From Candidatus Iainarchaeum sp. (GTDB taxonomy: Archaea > Iainarchaeota > Iainarchaeia > Iainarchaeales > DTGL01), in contig JAPLVS010000012.1 of the NCBI GenBank assembly GCA_026396995.1, positions 1 through 35,069 on the forward strand: a DNA stretch of 35,069 nt, written 5' to 3'. The position numbers were made by a program, and so were the translations under genes. Each line of letters opens with the position of its first letter. The stretch's first letter is position 1. Positions 8,963 through 16,191 of this stretch are shown here, piece by piece. A model generated the notes under the pieces. That model was not told the origin of the DNA. It did not search any database and was given only the letters and a program-made list of their open reading frames with translations.

Positions 8963-9442
8963 TCAAAGCAGCTCCGAGAACTCTTTTATCTTGGCCAGCC
9001 TTTTTGTAAGGTAATACCACAGCAGGATGATGAAGCCAGACATCACAAACCAGGAAATAGTGTGCAGGGTTTCGGCTGTATTGCCGCCGAAAGCGATTCC
9101 GGCCAGGAGCACAAAATAAACCCGGCCGAGGTTTATGAAAAACAATGCCGCCGCCCCAAGCATAAAAATCCGGATTTTCTGTTCCAATGGCGGCTTCCTG
9201 AGTGAAAAAACAATCGCTGCAAGGATTGAGGCCGAGACAAGCCCTGTGCAGTAATTTGTTATTGTGAAATTAGAATCCCCTGCCGCCAGTGTGCTGCCGT
9301 TCCTTTCAATTGAAAGCGCCCAAGACTCTATTCCTGCAATCCATTCGTTCAGGGGCTGGATTTCCGCAAACCAGAGAATGCAGTACAGCACGCTGAAAAT
9401 CACGAAAAATTTTGCCAGAAACAAAGCGCTTTTCCTGTCCAT
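8963..9442 (-). CDS. Archaeosortase/exosortase-family transpeptidase
   Basis: Polytopic membrane protein of 159 residues that matches the exosortase/archaeosortase family. These enzymes recognise C-terminal tripartite tails (short motif, TM helix, basic end) of secreted proteins and, in haloarchaea, direct C-terminal cleavage and lipid attachment. The expected Cys-Arg-His triad is visible: Cys65 in NYCTGLVS, Arg107 in NLGRVYF and His127 in ETLHTISW, spread over about four to five TM helices. It is short for the family, with only the core. The ATG at 9442 has GGGGGAA upstream; an ATG at 9463 overlapping the carS stop would add seven residues. It follows carS 14 bases downstream, which suits lipid anchoring. 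The specific subfamily cannot be assigned. Confidence 0.8.
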   Translation of the reverse strand: MDRKSALFLAKFFVIFSVLYCILWFAEIQPLNEWIAGIESWALSIERNGSTLAAGDSNFTITNYCTGLVSASILAAIVFSLRKPPLEQKIRIFMLGAAALFFINLGRVYFVLLAGIAFGGNTAETLHTISWFVMSGFIILLWYYLTKRLAKIKEFSELL

Positions 9443-9456
9443 CCGATTCCCCCGGC

Positions 9457-9981
9457 CTACCATGGCACGCTTTTTATTTTGCACTTGAAGGCCGCATAAT
9501 TGGCAAGTCTGTGCATTGCAAGCGTCAAAACCACGATAATCACGGCTTCCTCGATTGAAGGAATCCTCATCCATGCTGTAAACGCAAGGCCGCCGGCAAT
9601 AAAGTCAAGCTGGTCAAGGAGCAATACAGGCCGGCCCTTCTCCATGCCGAAACGCCTCTTCACAAAAGAGGCGGCAATGTCGCCTGAGAGCGCTCCGGCG
9701 CAAAGCAGTGCGCCGAACAAAAGGAAGTTTTCATGCACGAGCAGGGTTTGCTGCCTGAAAAAAAAATCCAGCATTAAAACTGACGCCATGCCAACTGCAA
9801 AGCCGGCAAAGGTCCCCTCGATTGATTTGCCTTTTCCGAAAACAGGCTGCCCGAAAAGCTTTTTGCCGAAATCAAGGGGGTGCTTTCCCCCGAAAAGGAG
9901 CGCACTCGCATTGGTTATGTATAAAGGAACAAGGTATAATGCCACTATTATGGCCGTCTCCAGCAGTTCCACCAATGCCAC
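9457..9981 (-). CDS. carS: CDP-archaeol synthase (CarS, DUF46 family)
   Basis: CTP-dependent enzyme that turns 2,3-di-O-geranylgeranylglyceryl phosphate into CDP-archaeol, the precursor for all archaeal phospholipid head groups. The 174-residue protein has about five membrane helices and the family's conserved cytosolic motifs: FGKGKSIEGT near residue 48, GDIAASFVKRR near 100 and LLDQLDFIAGG near 120. The first codon is GTG at 9981. No ribosome-binding site is obvious, but TATA-like DNA at 10003-10012 lies at the right distance for a leaderless transcript. It heads a two-gene operon with the archaeosortase-like gene and is divergent from sppA. Confidence 0.92.
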   Translation of the reverse strand: MALVELLETAIIVALYLVPLYITNASALLFGGKHPLDFGKKLFGQPVFGKGKSIEGTFAGFAVGMASVLMLDFFFRQQTLLVHENFLLFGALLCAGALSGDIAASFVKRRFGMEKGRPVLLLDQLDFIAGGLAFTAWMRIPSIEEAVIIVVLTLAMHRLANYAAFKCKIKSVPW

Positions 9982-10002
9982 CGTTCAATTAAAAATTGTT
10001 TT

Positions 10003-10034
10003 TATTTTATATGGTGTTATTCTATTTTAAATAT
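10003..10034. promoter_or_regulatory. Divergent carS/sppA promoter pair
   Basis: Two TATA-like elements point in opposite directions. TATTTTATAT at 10003-10012 read on the minus strand sits about 26 bases before the carS GTG. TTTTAAATAT at 10025-10034 sits 20-35 bases before the sppA start codons. Both spacings predict transcripts that begin at or next to the start codon, which is common in archaea. Confidence 0.5.
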
Positions 10035-10060
10035 GTTGAATCCGTTGGTCTGTGAAATCC

Positions 10061-10963
10061 ATGAAAGCGAGCACTGTTTTGGTTGTGGTTGCTGCGTGCA
10101 TCCTGCTCCTGCTAGGCCTTGCCGTGGTCCTTTCTTTGCTTTTTGCAGGTTTCGGCACTGACATGGCACTTTTTTCAGGCGGGCAGGCTGCCCTGATTGA
10201 GCTCAAAGGCGATATTTCGAATGATTCAGGGCTTCTTTCCGCGAACTCTACTGCCGAAGAGACAGCCGAACTCATAAGCAAAGCCGACTCCGACCCTTCG
10301 ATTTCCGGCATTCTTCTTGAAATAAATTCCGGCGGCGGCTCTGTTGTCGCTTCAAAGGAAATTGTAAAAGCGCTCAGGGAAGCAAAAAAGCCGAAGGTCG
10401 CATTGATCAGGGATATCGGGGCAAGCGGCGCATACTATGCAGCCTCTGCATGCGACTTCATTATCGCCGACCCTGATTCCCTCACAGGCTCGCTTGGCGT
10501 TATTTCCATAAGGCTCAACCTTGCGGATTTGAGGGATAAAATCGGCATAGGCGCGGATTCCTTCAGCAAGGGCGAAAACAAGGGGATGGGCGACCCGTTC
10601 TCTGAACTAAGCGGGGAAGAGCGCGCAATAATGCAGTCGATTGTCGACCAGGCCTGGCAGGGCTTCAGGGATGATGTCCTTGAATTCAGGGGAACCAAAC
10701 TGAACAGTTCGAAAATGGATGAAATCTTTGACGGCAGGGTTATGAGCGGAAAGCAGGCTCTCTCCTACGGCCTCATTGATGCGACAGGCACCAAAGAAGA
10801 TGCAGTCAAAAAGCTCGGCGAACTCACAGGCATAGAAAACCCTTCCCTTAAAAAATTCAATTCTGAAAAATCGCTCCTTTCAATGCTGGGCCAGATGGGA
10901 TACTCGTTCGGCACAGGATTCAAGCAGAGCCTTTCAAGCGGGGAAATAACACTTCAATCCTGA
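10061..10963 (+). CDS. sppA: Signal peptide peptidase SppA-type membrane serine protease
   Basis: Membrane-anchored peptidase of family S49, which degrades signal peptides left in the membrane after export. The N-terminal membrane helix covers about residues 6-30 of 300. The protease fold follows, with the nucleophile Ser in GASGAYYA (Ser122 from this start). Lysines in the segment SKGENKGMG, about 45-50 residues later, lie where the Ser/Lys dyad base is expected; which Lys is catalytic is not certain. The GGGS segment near 91 is also typical. The single-domain length is that of archaeal and Bacillus SppA. I used the ATG at 10061, with GTGA upstream; a GTG at 10052 would add three residues. 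Confidence 0.9.
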   Translation: MKASTVLVVVAACILLLLGLAVVLSLLFAGFGTDMALFSGGQAALIELKGDISNDSGLLSANSTAEETAELISKADSDPSISGILLEINSGGGSVVASKEIVKALREAKKPKVALIRDIGASGAYYAASACDFIIADPDSLTGSLGVISIRLNLADLRDKIGIGADSFSKGENKGMGDPFSELSGEERAIMQSIVDQAWQGFRDDVLEFRGTKLNSSKMDEIFDGRVMSGKQALSYGLIDATGTKEDAVKKLGELTGIENPSLKKFNSEKSLLSMLGQMGYSFGTGFKQSLSSGEITLQS

Positions 10964-10983
10964 AGCTGCAGCTTTGCCTTTGC

Positions 10984-12009
10984 TTATGCCTGCCTTATCG
11001 TGAACTCGTTTGAATGGGCGGTCATGCCTTCATTGCAGGAGGAACTGGCGGAAATATACAAGGACAGCCTGTATGTGCCTGGCTTTGCACCGTATTCTTC
11101 GATGTACTGGCAGGCATTTCCGTCGGCCTTGCCGTTGACTTTGTCGCAGGTTTTCATGTCCCAGTTCCATGAGTATTTCCCGAGTTTTGAGCATCCGGGA
11201 GGCCCGAGTTCCTCGCAGGGCACCGGCCAACCGGTGTTGCAATCAATGTCGCCGCACGTGAGAGCGCAGCCTTTCAACACTCTTGCCCACCTCCCGTTTT
11301 CCAGCATTTCAATCCAGATTTTCGGGTTATTCCCGTCGCTTGAAGACGGGTATCTTGTGGAGTCGTAAAAATATTCCCTGCCATCGGCACTTGCTTCCAC
11401 TTCGGCCCTGATTGTTTCGCCCTGCGCGTATTCCGTCTTGTCGGTTTTGATTTGGGGTTTGGGGCAAGTACAGGAGCACACGCCGTTTTCACAAGCGATT
11501 TCAGGTTCAGTGCAATCGGTTTTAGGGCATTCGCTGTGCTTTCCAATGCACTCGGCATTGGCCTGGCATTTCCTTCCAATAGCATCGCAGCTTTCTTCTA
11601 TGCATTTTCCGTTATCGCAATGAGATAAGCATTGCGAAACTGAATTCTCCGGGCAGTCTGCGTCTGTTTCGCATTCTTTGCCTTCTGAGGGCACCAACAT
11701 GCAGGCATTGTTCTGGCAGGTGCATTCCATTTCAGGCTTCTTGCACTCATACAATGGGCAAAGCCCAGGCATTTTTACCGGCAGGCTAGAATGGAATTCG
11801 AGCATATTCACGTCCTTGTTCACGCAGAACGGCCTGCACATATAGGAGAGGCCCATGCCGCAGTCCTGCGCTGTACTGCAGGTTTTGTCCAGTTTTCCGA
11901 TTTCCTGCTGAACATAATCCGCGTATTGTTCGCAGGTCATCGGTTGGCTGCAGCCGCTCAAAAAGAAAACCAATCCGGCCAACAGAATTATCCGGGCTAT
12001 TTTTTTCAT
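10984..12009 (-). CDS. Cys-rich secreted lipoprotein, last gene of the surface-protein operon
   Basis: Unrecognised 341-residue lipoprotein. Its signal peptide ends in a lipobox (LSGCS, Cys20). Two parts can be seen. The first, about residues 25-185, is Cys-rich, with DCG...C pairs and a CTCQNNACM segment resembling one in the first protein of this operon (CSCKNNTCT). The second, 185-341, is a beta-rich domain that starts at IKTDKTEYAQGE and ends at SNEFTI; the same frame of residues, with GPPGCSKLG and a Trp/Cys core, is found in the lipoprotein encoded just upstream, so they are paralogous domains. The ATG has a strong GGAGGGGAT site and lies 25 bases after the previous stop. It is probably exposed on the cell surface; function is unknown. 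Confidence 0.8.
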   Translation of the reverse strand: MKKIARIILLAGLVFFLSGCSQPMTCEQYADYVQQEIGKLDKTCSTAQDCGMGLSYMCRPFCVNKDVNMLEFHSSLPVKMPGLCPLYECKKPEMECTCQNNACMLVPSEGKECETDADCPENSVSQCLSHCDNGKCIEESCDAIGRKCQANAECIGKHSECPKTDCTEPEIACENGVCSCTCPKPQIKTDKTEYAQGETIRAEVEASADGREYFYDSTRYPSSSDGNNPKIWIEMLENGRWARVLKGCALTCGDIDCNTGWPVPCEELGPPGCSKLGKYSWNWDMKTCDKVNGKADGNACQYIEEYGAKPGTYRLSLYISASSSCNEGMTAHSNEFTIRQA

Positions 12010-12034
12010 TCAATCCCCTCCGCTCTATGCCGAT

Positions 12035-13564
12035 TCAGCTCCCTGTCCGCCATTTTTGCAGGCAGCCGCTGCATGCCGCATTGTAATCCCTCATGAAGGA
12101 AAGGGCGCTTTCGCAGTCGGTTTCCATCAGGCGGCCTTCGGCCAGCACTTTGTAAACCGAGGGCCTGAGGCAGGAGCACGCGTTTGTGCTGTGTTCGCCC
12201 ACAACCGCTGTTTTGAGGATTTCCGGTATGTAAAGGTAAAGGTTGTTTACAGGCACCATTGCCTTTTCAACAAGCCGCGAATCATAATAATAGGCGTCCT
12301 CCCAGTTGTGCATGCACCTGCTGGCCTTGCCAACGCATTCTGGGTCTGCCATTATCACTTCCGCATCCTTTTTTTCCTTTTCGCAGGATGCAATGATGTC
12401 CGCAGGCGCCTTTATTGTGAATTCGTTGGATTCGATCGTTTGCGAGGTTCCCTGGCAATGGCTGTCAGTAAAATATAAAAGCGAAAACACATAGGTTCCT
12501 GCGCCTGATTTGAGGTCCATATTGCACACAGGCACTGCGCCCTTTTTCGCGACAGTTTTCCACTTGCAGTACGGAGTCCTTGAAATGCATAAGCCCTGGT
12601 CCCATGCCGAAAACAGGCCGGATTCGATTTTTTTGCAGGGTGGGCCTACTAGCTGAACCACATCCAAGAAGTCTTCGCAGGGCAGGCTTTCACCGCAATC
12701 GTGCTCCGAGTGGCAGTCCCCCCAGGCATATACCCAGCTTTCCCCGAATTTTTTGAGGAGTGTTGCTCCGAGCAAATTGTAGAATTCCTTTTCAGCCGAT
12801 GCGCTCAGCTTTACGGTTTCTCCTTCGGCATATTCGAGTTTGTCTGTTTGAATCGAGAGCGGCACCCTAATCGTTATCTCTTTTTCCGCAAACTTTAATT
12901 CCGCAGGTGTTTCGGTCGGTTCTTTCTCGTTTATCTGCAATGCATACTCGAAGCGGATTTTGTATTTTCCGGAAGGCGCCTGCACCAGCACTGCGCAGTC
13001 CCTTTCCGCAATCTTCTCCGAAACGATTCTCTCCCCGATGCGCTTTATCTCCTTGCACTTGAAGGTTTTTGACTGCAATACAAGCGATTGGTTCCAAGCA
13101 AATTCCATTTTGCCTTCAATTGCCGCCCATCGCGGCAGTTCCTGTTCGAGAAAAATTTGCGGAGGGCATTCTTTTATCACCGTGAAATTCACGTCCTTGC
13201 ACTCAGGCAGTCCGATTTCAGTGCCGACAAACGCGAGCTCGCCTACCGTCATGTCCTTCCATTCACCCTGTTCCAATTTCTGCACCGACCAATTCGGGTT
13301 TACTGAAGGGTCGGTGGAATAAACCTTCCCGCTGTATTCGAGCCAGGCCTTGATTTCTTCGCCTGCCCAGTATTCTTCCTTGTCGGTTTTGACCGCGATT
13401 TGCTCTTGCGGGACAGGGGTTGCCGAAGGCGCTGGCGTAGGCGTTGGAGTTATGGCTGGCGTCGGTGTAGGCGTGCCGCCCCCTGCCGGCTGCGTGCAGC
13501 CGCTGAAAGCCGTTATTGTAATCAGCCCTGCCAGCAAAATAACAGCAAAATAAAATTTTTTCAT
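12035..13564 (-). CDS. Secreted lipoprotein with Thr/Pro linker and two EYxxGE-type beta domains
   Basis: Unrecognised 509-residue lipoprotein. The lipobox FSGCTQP (Cys22) is followed by a Gly/Thr/Pro linker to about residue 55. Two beta-sandwich-like domains begin at VKTDKEEYWAGE (about 58) and IQTDKLEYAEGE (about 238); each ends in an FTI/ITI strand. A C-terminal Cys-rich helical region (about 390-509) follows. The second domain is clearly related to the C-terminal domain of the next gene (shared GPPC and SNEFTIK). The TDKxxYxxGE opening resembles Ig/macroglobulin-like domains. The start ATG overlaps the stop of the upstream gene as ATGA, so translation is probably coupled. Function unknown. 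Confidence 0.82.
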   Translation of the reverse strand: MKKFYFAVILLAGLITITAFSGCTQPAGGGTPTPTPAITPTPTPAPSATPVPQEQIAVKTDKEEYWAGEEIKAWLEYSGKVYSTDPSVNPNWSVQKLEQGEWKDMTVGELAFVGTEIGLPECKDVNFTVIKECPPQIFLEQELPRWAAIEGKMEFAWNQSLVLQSKTFKCKEIKRIGERIVSEKIAERDCAVLVQAPSGKYKIRFEYALQINEKEPTETPAELKFAEKEITIRVPLSIQTDKLEYAEGETVKLSASAEKEFYNLLGATLLKKFGESWVYAWGDCHSEHDCGESLPCEDFLDVVQLVGPPCKKIESGLFSAWDQGLCISRTPYCKWKTVAKKGAVPVCNMDLKSGAGTYVFSLLYFTDSHCQGTSQTIESNEFTIKAPADIIASCEKEKKDAEVIMADPECVGKASRCMHNWEDAYYYDSRLVEKAMVPVNNLYLYIPEILKTAVVGEHSTNACSCLRPSVYKVLAEGRLMETDCESALSFMRDYNAACSGCLQKWRTGS

Positions 13565-16191
13565 TTCAGTTTCCCATGCCTTCCTTGAGCGCTTTTTTTA
13601 TTCCCGCTTTTCTTCTGCGCTATTGCCAGCACTGCAATCGCTATCAGTGCCACCAGCCCTGGGTGGATTTCCGGCGTGAACAATGCCGGTGTTTCAGTTC
13701 CGACCGCAATGTTTGTTGTTTTCGGGCAGTTCCCGCATGCCTCGCTCGTAATGGCTGCCCTGACAAGGTAAATGCCTGAATCAGGGAATATTTTTGTTTT
13801 TTTGGCCGGCGTCTGGCCGCAAGGCATGTTGTCCGGCAACAGCACCGGGGCGCCGTCCTTGTCAAGGTATTCGATTTTCACGTTCGCTATGCCCCTGTTG
13901 CAGGCAATCGTTATTTCGGCGGCTTCGCTTTTGTTTTTCGGGTTGGTTGCGGTGAAAGCAGAAATTGCCGCGAGTTCTTTTGCATTCAGTGTTTTTTCAG
14001 CTGAAACAGGGTCGTTGTATGGGTCTTTCACTGTAAGCCTTACGGTGACTGTTCCAGGCATCGCATAAACATGCGTCACTTCCTTCAGCTGGATGTCGAC
14101 CGCAATGCCGTCTGCAGTGTTGAAGTCCCACCAGTATTGCAGGGTGTCGCCTTCTTTGTCGGTCGAAGTGGATTTGAATCCGACAGTGAGCGGGACGAAG
14201 CCTTCCAAAGGGTCAGCTGTAAAGGACACTTTCGGCGCCTTGTTGCATTTGTTGCTAATGCATTTTCCGGCAGTGCAGGTTCCGCAGTTGAGTGTTGTGC
14301 CGCAGCTACCTTCGGTTACAGTGCCACAGTCGAATCCGAGCTGTGCGCATGTTTTCGGGGCGCAGCACGTGCCGCTGATGCATACTTCTGAGCCGGTGCA
14401 GTTGCTGTTGCAGTTAATTGTTCCTCCGCAGCCGTCCGAAATGGAGCCGCATTGCCCTGGAAAGTCAGCGCATGTTTTTGGAGTGCAGCAATCGTGGCTG
14501 ATGCAGACTGCTGTTCCAGTGCAGCCCCCGCTGTTCCCGCATGAAATTGTAGTATTGCATCCTGTTTCTGTTCCTGTTCCGCATTCCCAGCCCATTTCAG
14601 TGCAGGTTTTTGGAGTGCAGCATTTGTTGCTTATGCAGGTTCCGGCAGTGCAGGTTCCGCAGTTGATGCTTGTGCCGCAGTTTGTTTCTGTGCCTGTCCC
14701 GCAGTCCCACCCCATTTGCGTGCATGTCTTCGGCAGGCATTCGCATTTGTGGGTGGAGTTATTGCATGTTTTTCCGGCGGGGCAGGCAGGGCAGGTGAGC
14801 GAGGTGCCGCATTTGTTTTCTGTTCCGCTTCCGCATTCCCAGCCCATGTCACCGCATGTTTTCGGCGTGCAGATGCACTGGTGGCCTGTGCACTCGGAAT
14901 AGCCTGTGCAATTTGGGCAGGAAAGATAAGTGTTGCAGTTTGTTTCTGTGCCTGAACCACACTGCCACCCCATTCCGGGGCAGGTTTTCGGCACGCAGAC
15001 AGGATTGCACTTGCGGGTTGCAGTATCGCATGTTTGCCCTGAAGCGCAGTTCCCGCAGGAAATTGCGGTGTTGCAGTTTGTTTCTGTTCCTGTTCCGCAG
15101 CTCCACCCCATTTGCGAGCATGTTTTCGGGCTGCACTGGCACTGGTGGTTCGAGCAGGTATAGCCTGACGGGCATGTTCCGCATGAGAGTGTTCCTCCGC
15201 ACCCGTTGTCTCCAGAGCCGCAGCCCCATCCGTTGCTTGAACAAGTCGAGGGGGTGCAGTTGCTTATGCACTGGTGGTTCGAGCAAGAGTATCCTGATGT
15301 GCACGATCCGCAGTTAAGTGTGTTACCACAGGAGTCTGTTCCTGATCCGCAGCTCCACCCCATTCCAGAACATGTTGATGGGGTGCAGTTGCTTATGCAC
15401 TGGTGATTTGTGCAGGTATAGCCTGACGGGCATGTTCCGCATGAGAGTGTTCCTCCGCATCCGTTGTCCCCTGTGCCGCAATCCCAGTTGTTCCCAGAGC
15501 AGGTTGAGGCTGTGCAGCTTGGAACGCAGGAATGGTTTGTGCATGTATAGCCCGAAGAGCAGGACCCGCATGAGATATAACTGCTGCAGTTTGTTTCAGT
15601 TCCGGAACCGCAGCTCCAGCCCATGTTTGCGCAAGTGTACGGGGCGCAGGCAACGCACTGGTGATTCGAGCATGTCTGCCCCGAAGGGCAGGTCCCACAG
15701 GAAATAGTTTTATTGCAGTTTGTTTCTGTTCCTGTTCCGCAGCTCCAGCCCATTTCAGAACAGGTTTTTTTGACGCATGTGCAGCTGGTGCAGACTTTTT
15801 TGACGTGCACGGTTTTTGTGATGGAGGCGGTCAGGCCGGCCGAGTCTTTTACCGTGAGTGTTATCTGGACATCAACTTCGAGTGTTCCGCTTGACGGGAC
15901 ATCATAACACCAAAAGCTGTTTACAACAGGCGAACCAGTGACTTTCGGGCTCCACCAGCTCGTATAGTGGTGGCAGGAACCAGGAACCGATTGGTCTAAA
16001 ATCACCCAAGTAAAGGCATCCGTGACATTGGTTCTTCCATTCGGGAAAGTGCTTGAACTCGCGTCAAGCGTGAAAGAGCCGTTGTCTGTGCCGCTGTAAG
16101 TGAAATTTGCTGTCGGGGCGCCAGCCGCCAGCACCGTCGAGAACAGCAGTATTGCAAAAAGCATTGTCGTTAACCAAAGCGTTTTTTTCAT
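13561..16191 (-). CDS. Surface protein with twelve Cys-rich repeats, PKD domain and sortase-like C-terminal tail
   Basis: Secreted protein of 876 residues, not assignable to a named function. In order: a signal peptide (to about 22); a beta domain (about 23-125); twelve tandem repeats of about 40-45 residues (about 130-640) of pattern C-PKTC--MGW-CG-GTETNC---ISCG-C--G--C--H-C; a PKD-like domain (about 645-735, WWDFNT and HVYAMPG); another beta domain; and a C-terminal helix (HPGLVALIAIAVLAIA) followed by a Lys/Arg-rich end. The repeats have a regular Cys pattern that implies many disulphides; similar repeats occur in secreted proteins of myxobacteria. The tail looks like an archaeosortase signal. 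The ATG at 16191 overlaps the upstream stop (ATGA), and its own stop overlaps the next gene. Confidence 0.87.
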   Translation of the reverse strand: MKKTLWLTTMLFAILLFSTVLAAGAPTANFTYSGTDNGSFTLDASSSTFPNGRTNVTDAFTWVILDQSVPGSCHHYTSWWSPKVTGSPVVNSFWCYDVPSSGTLEVDVQITLTVKDSAGLTASITKTVHVKKVCTSCTCVKKTCSEMGWSCGTGTETNCNKTISCGTCPSGQTCSNHQCVACAPYTCANMGWSCGSGTETNCSSYISCGSCSSGYTCTNHSCVPSCTASTCSGNNWDCGTGDNGCGGTLSCGTCPSGYTCTNHQCISNCTPSTCSGMGWSCGSGTDSCGNTLNCGSCTSGYSCSNHQCISNCTPSTCSSNGWGCGSGDNGCGGTLSCGTCPSGYTCSNHQCQCSPKTCSQMGWSCGTGTETNCNTAISCGNCASGQTCDTATRKCNPVCVPKTCPGMGWQCGSGTETNCNTYLSCPNCTGYSECTGHQCICTPKTCGDMGWECGSGTENKCGTSLTCPACPAGKTCNNSTHKCECLPKTCTQMGWDCGTGTETNCGTSINCGTCTAGTCISNKCCTPKTCTEMGWECGTGTETGCNTTISCGNSGGCTGTAVCISHDCCTPKTCADFPGQCGSISDGCGGTINCNSNCTGSEVCISGTCCAPKTCAQLGFDCGTVTEGSCGTTLNCGTCTAGKCISNKCNKAPKVSFTADPLEGFVPLTVGFKSTSTDKEGDTLQYWWDFNTADGIAVDIQLKEVTHVYAMPGTVTVRLTVKDPYNDPVSAEKTLNAKELAAISAFTATNPKNKSEAAEITIACNRGIANVKIEYLDKDGAPVLLPDNMPCGQTPAKKTKIFPDSGIYLVRAAITSEACGNCPKTTNIAVGTETPALFTPEIHPGLVALIAIAVLAIAQKKSGNKKSAQGRHGKLK
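15154..15459 (-). repeat. Two exact 48-base copies inside the Cys-rich repeat array
   Basis: Bases 15154-15201 and 15412-15459 are identical over 48 bases and lie 258 bases apart. That is 86 codons, or two repeat units, and they encode the same part of repeats three and five. The other units have diverged at the DNA level. This fits a recent duplication of a two-unit block, or gene conversion, in an array expanding and contracting in frame. Confidence 0.8.

Noticed and set aside
9443-9574. Longer start for the archaeosortase-like gene
   Set aside because: The added 44 residues lie inside carS and are polar and Cys-containing, unlike a membrane protein start; better starts exist at 9442 or 9463.
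10963-10974. Perfect 12-base palindrome between sppA and the converging lipoprotein gene
   Set aside because: It has no T-run next to it on either strand and no partner site, so neither a terminator nor an operator is supported.
14230-15810. Repeated DNA that could be taken for a CRISPR array
   Set aside because: The periodicity follows codons of a Cys-rich protein repeat, units vary in sequence and length, and there are no unique spacers.
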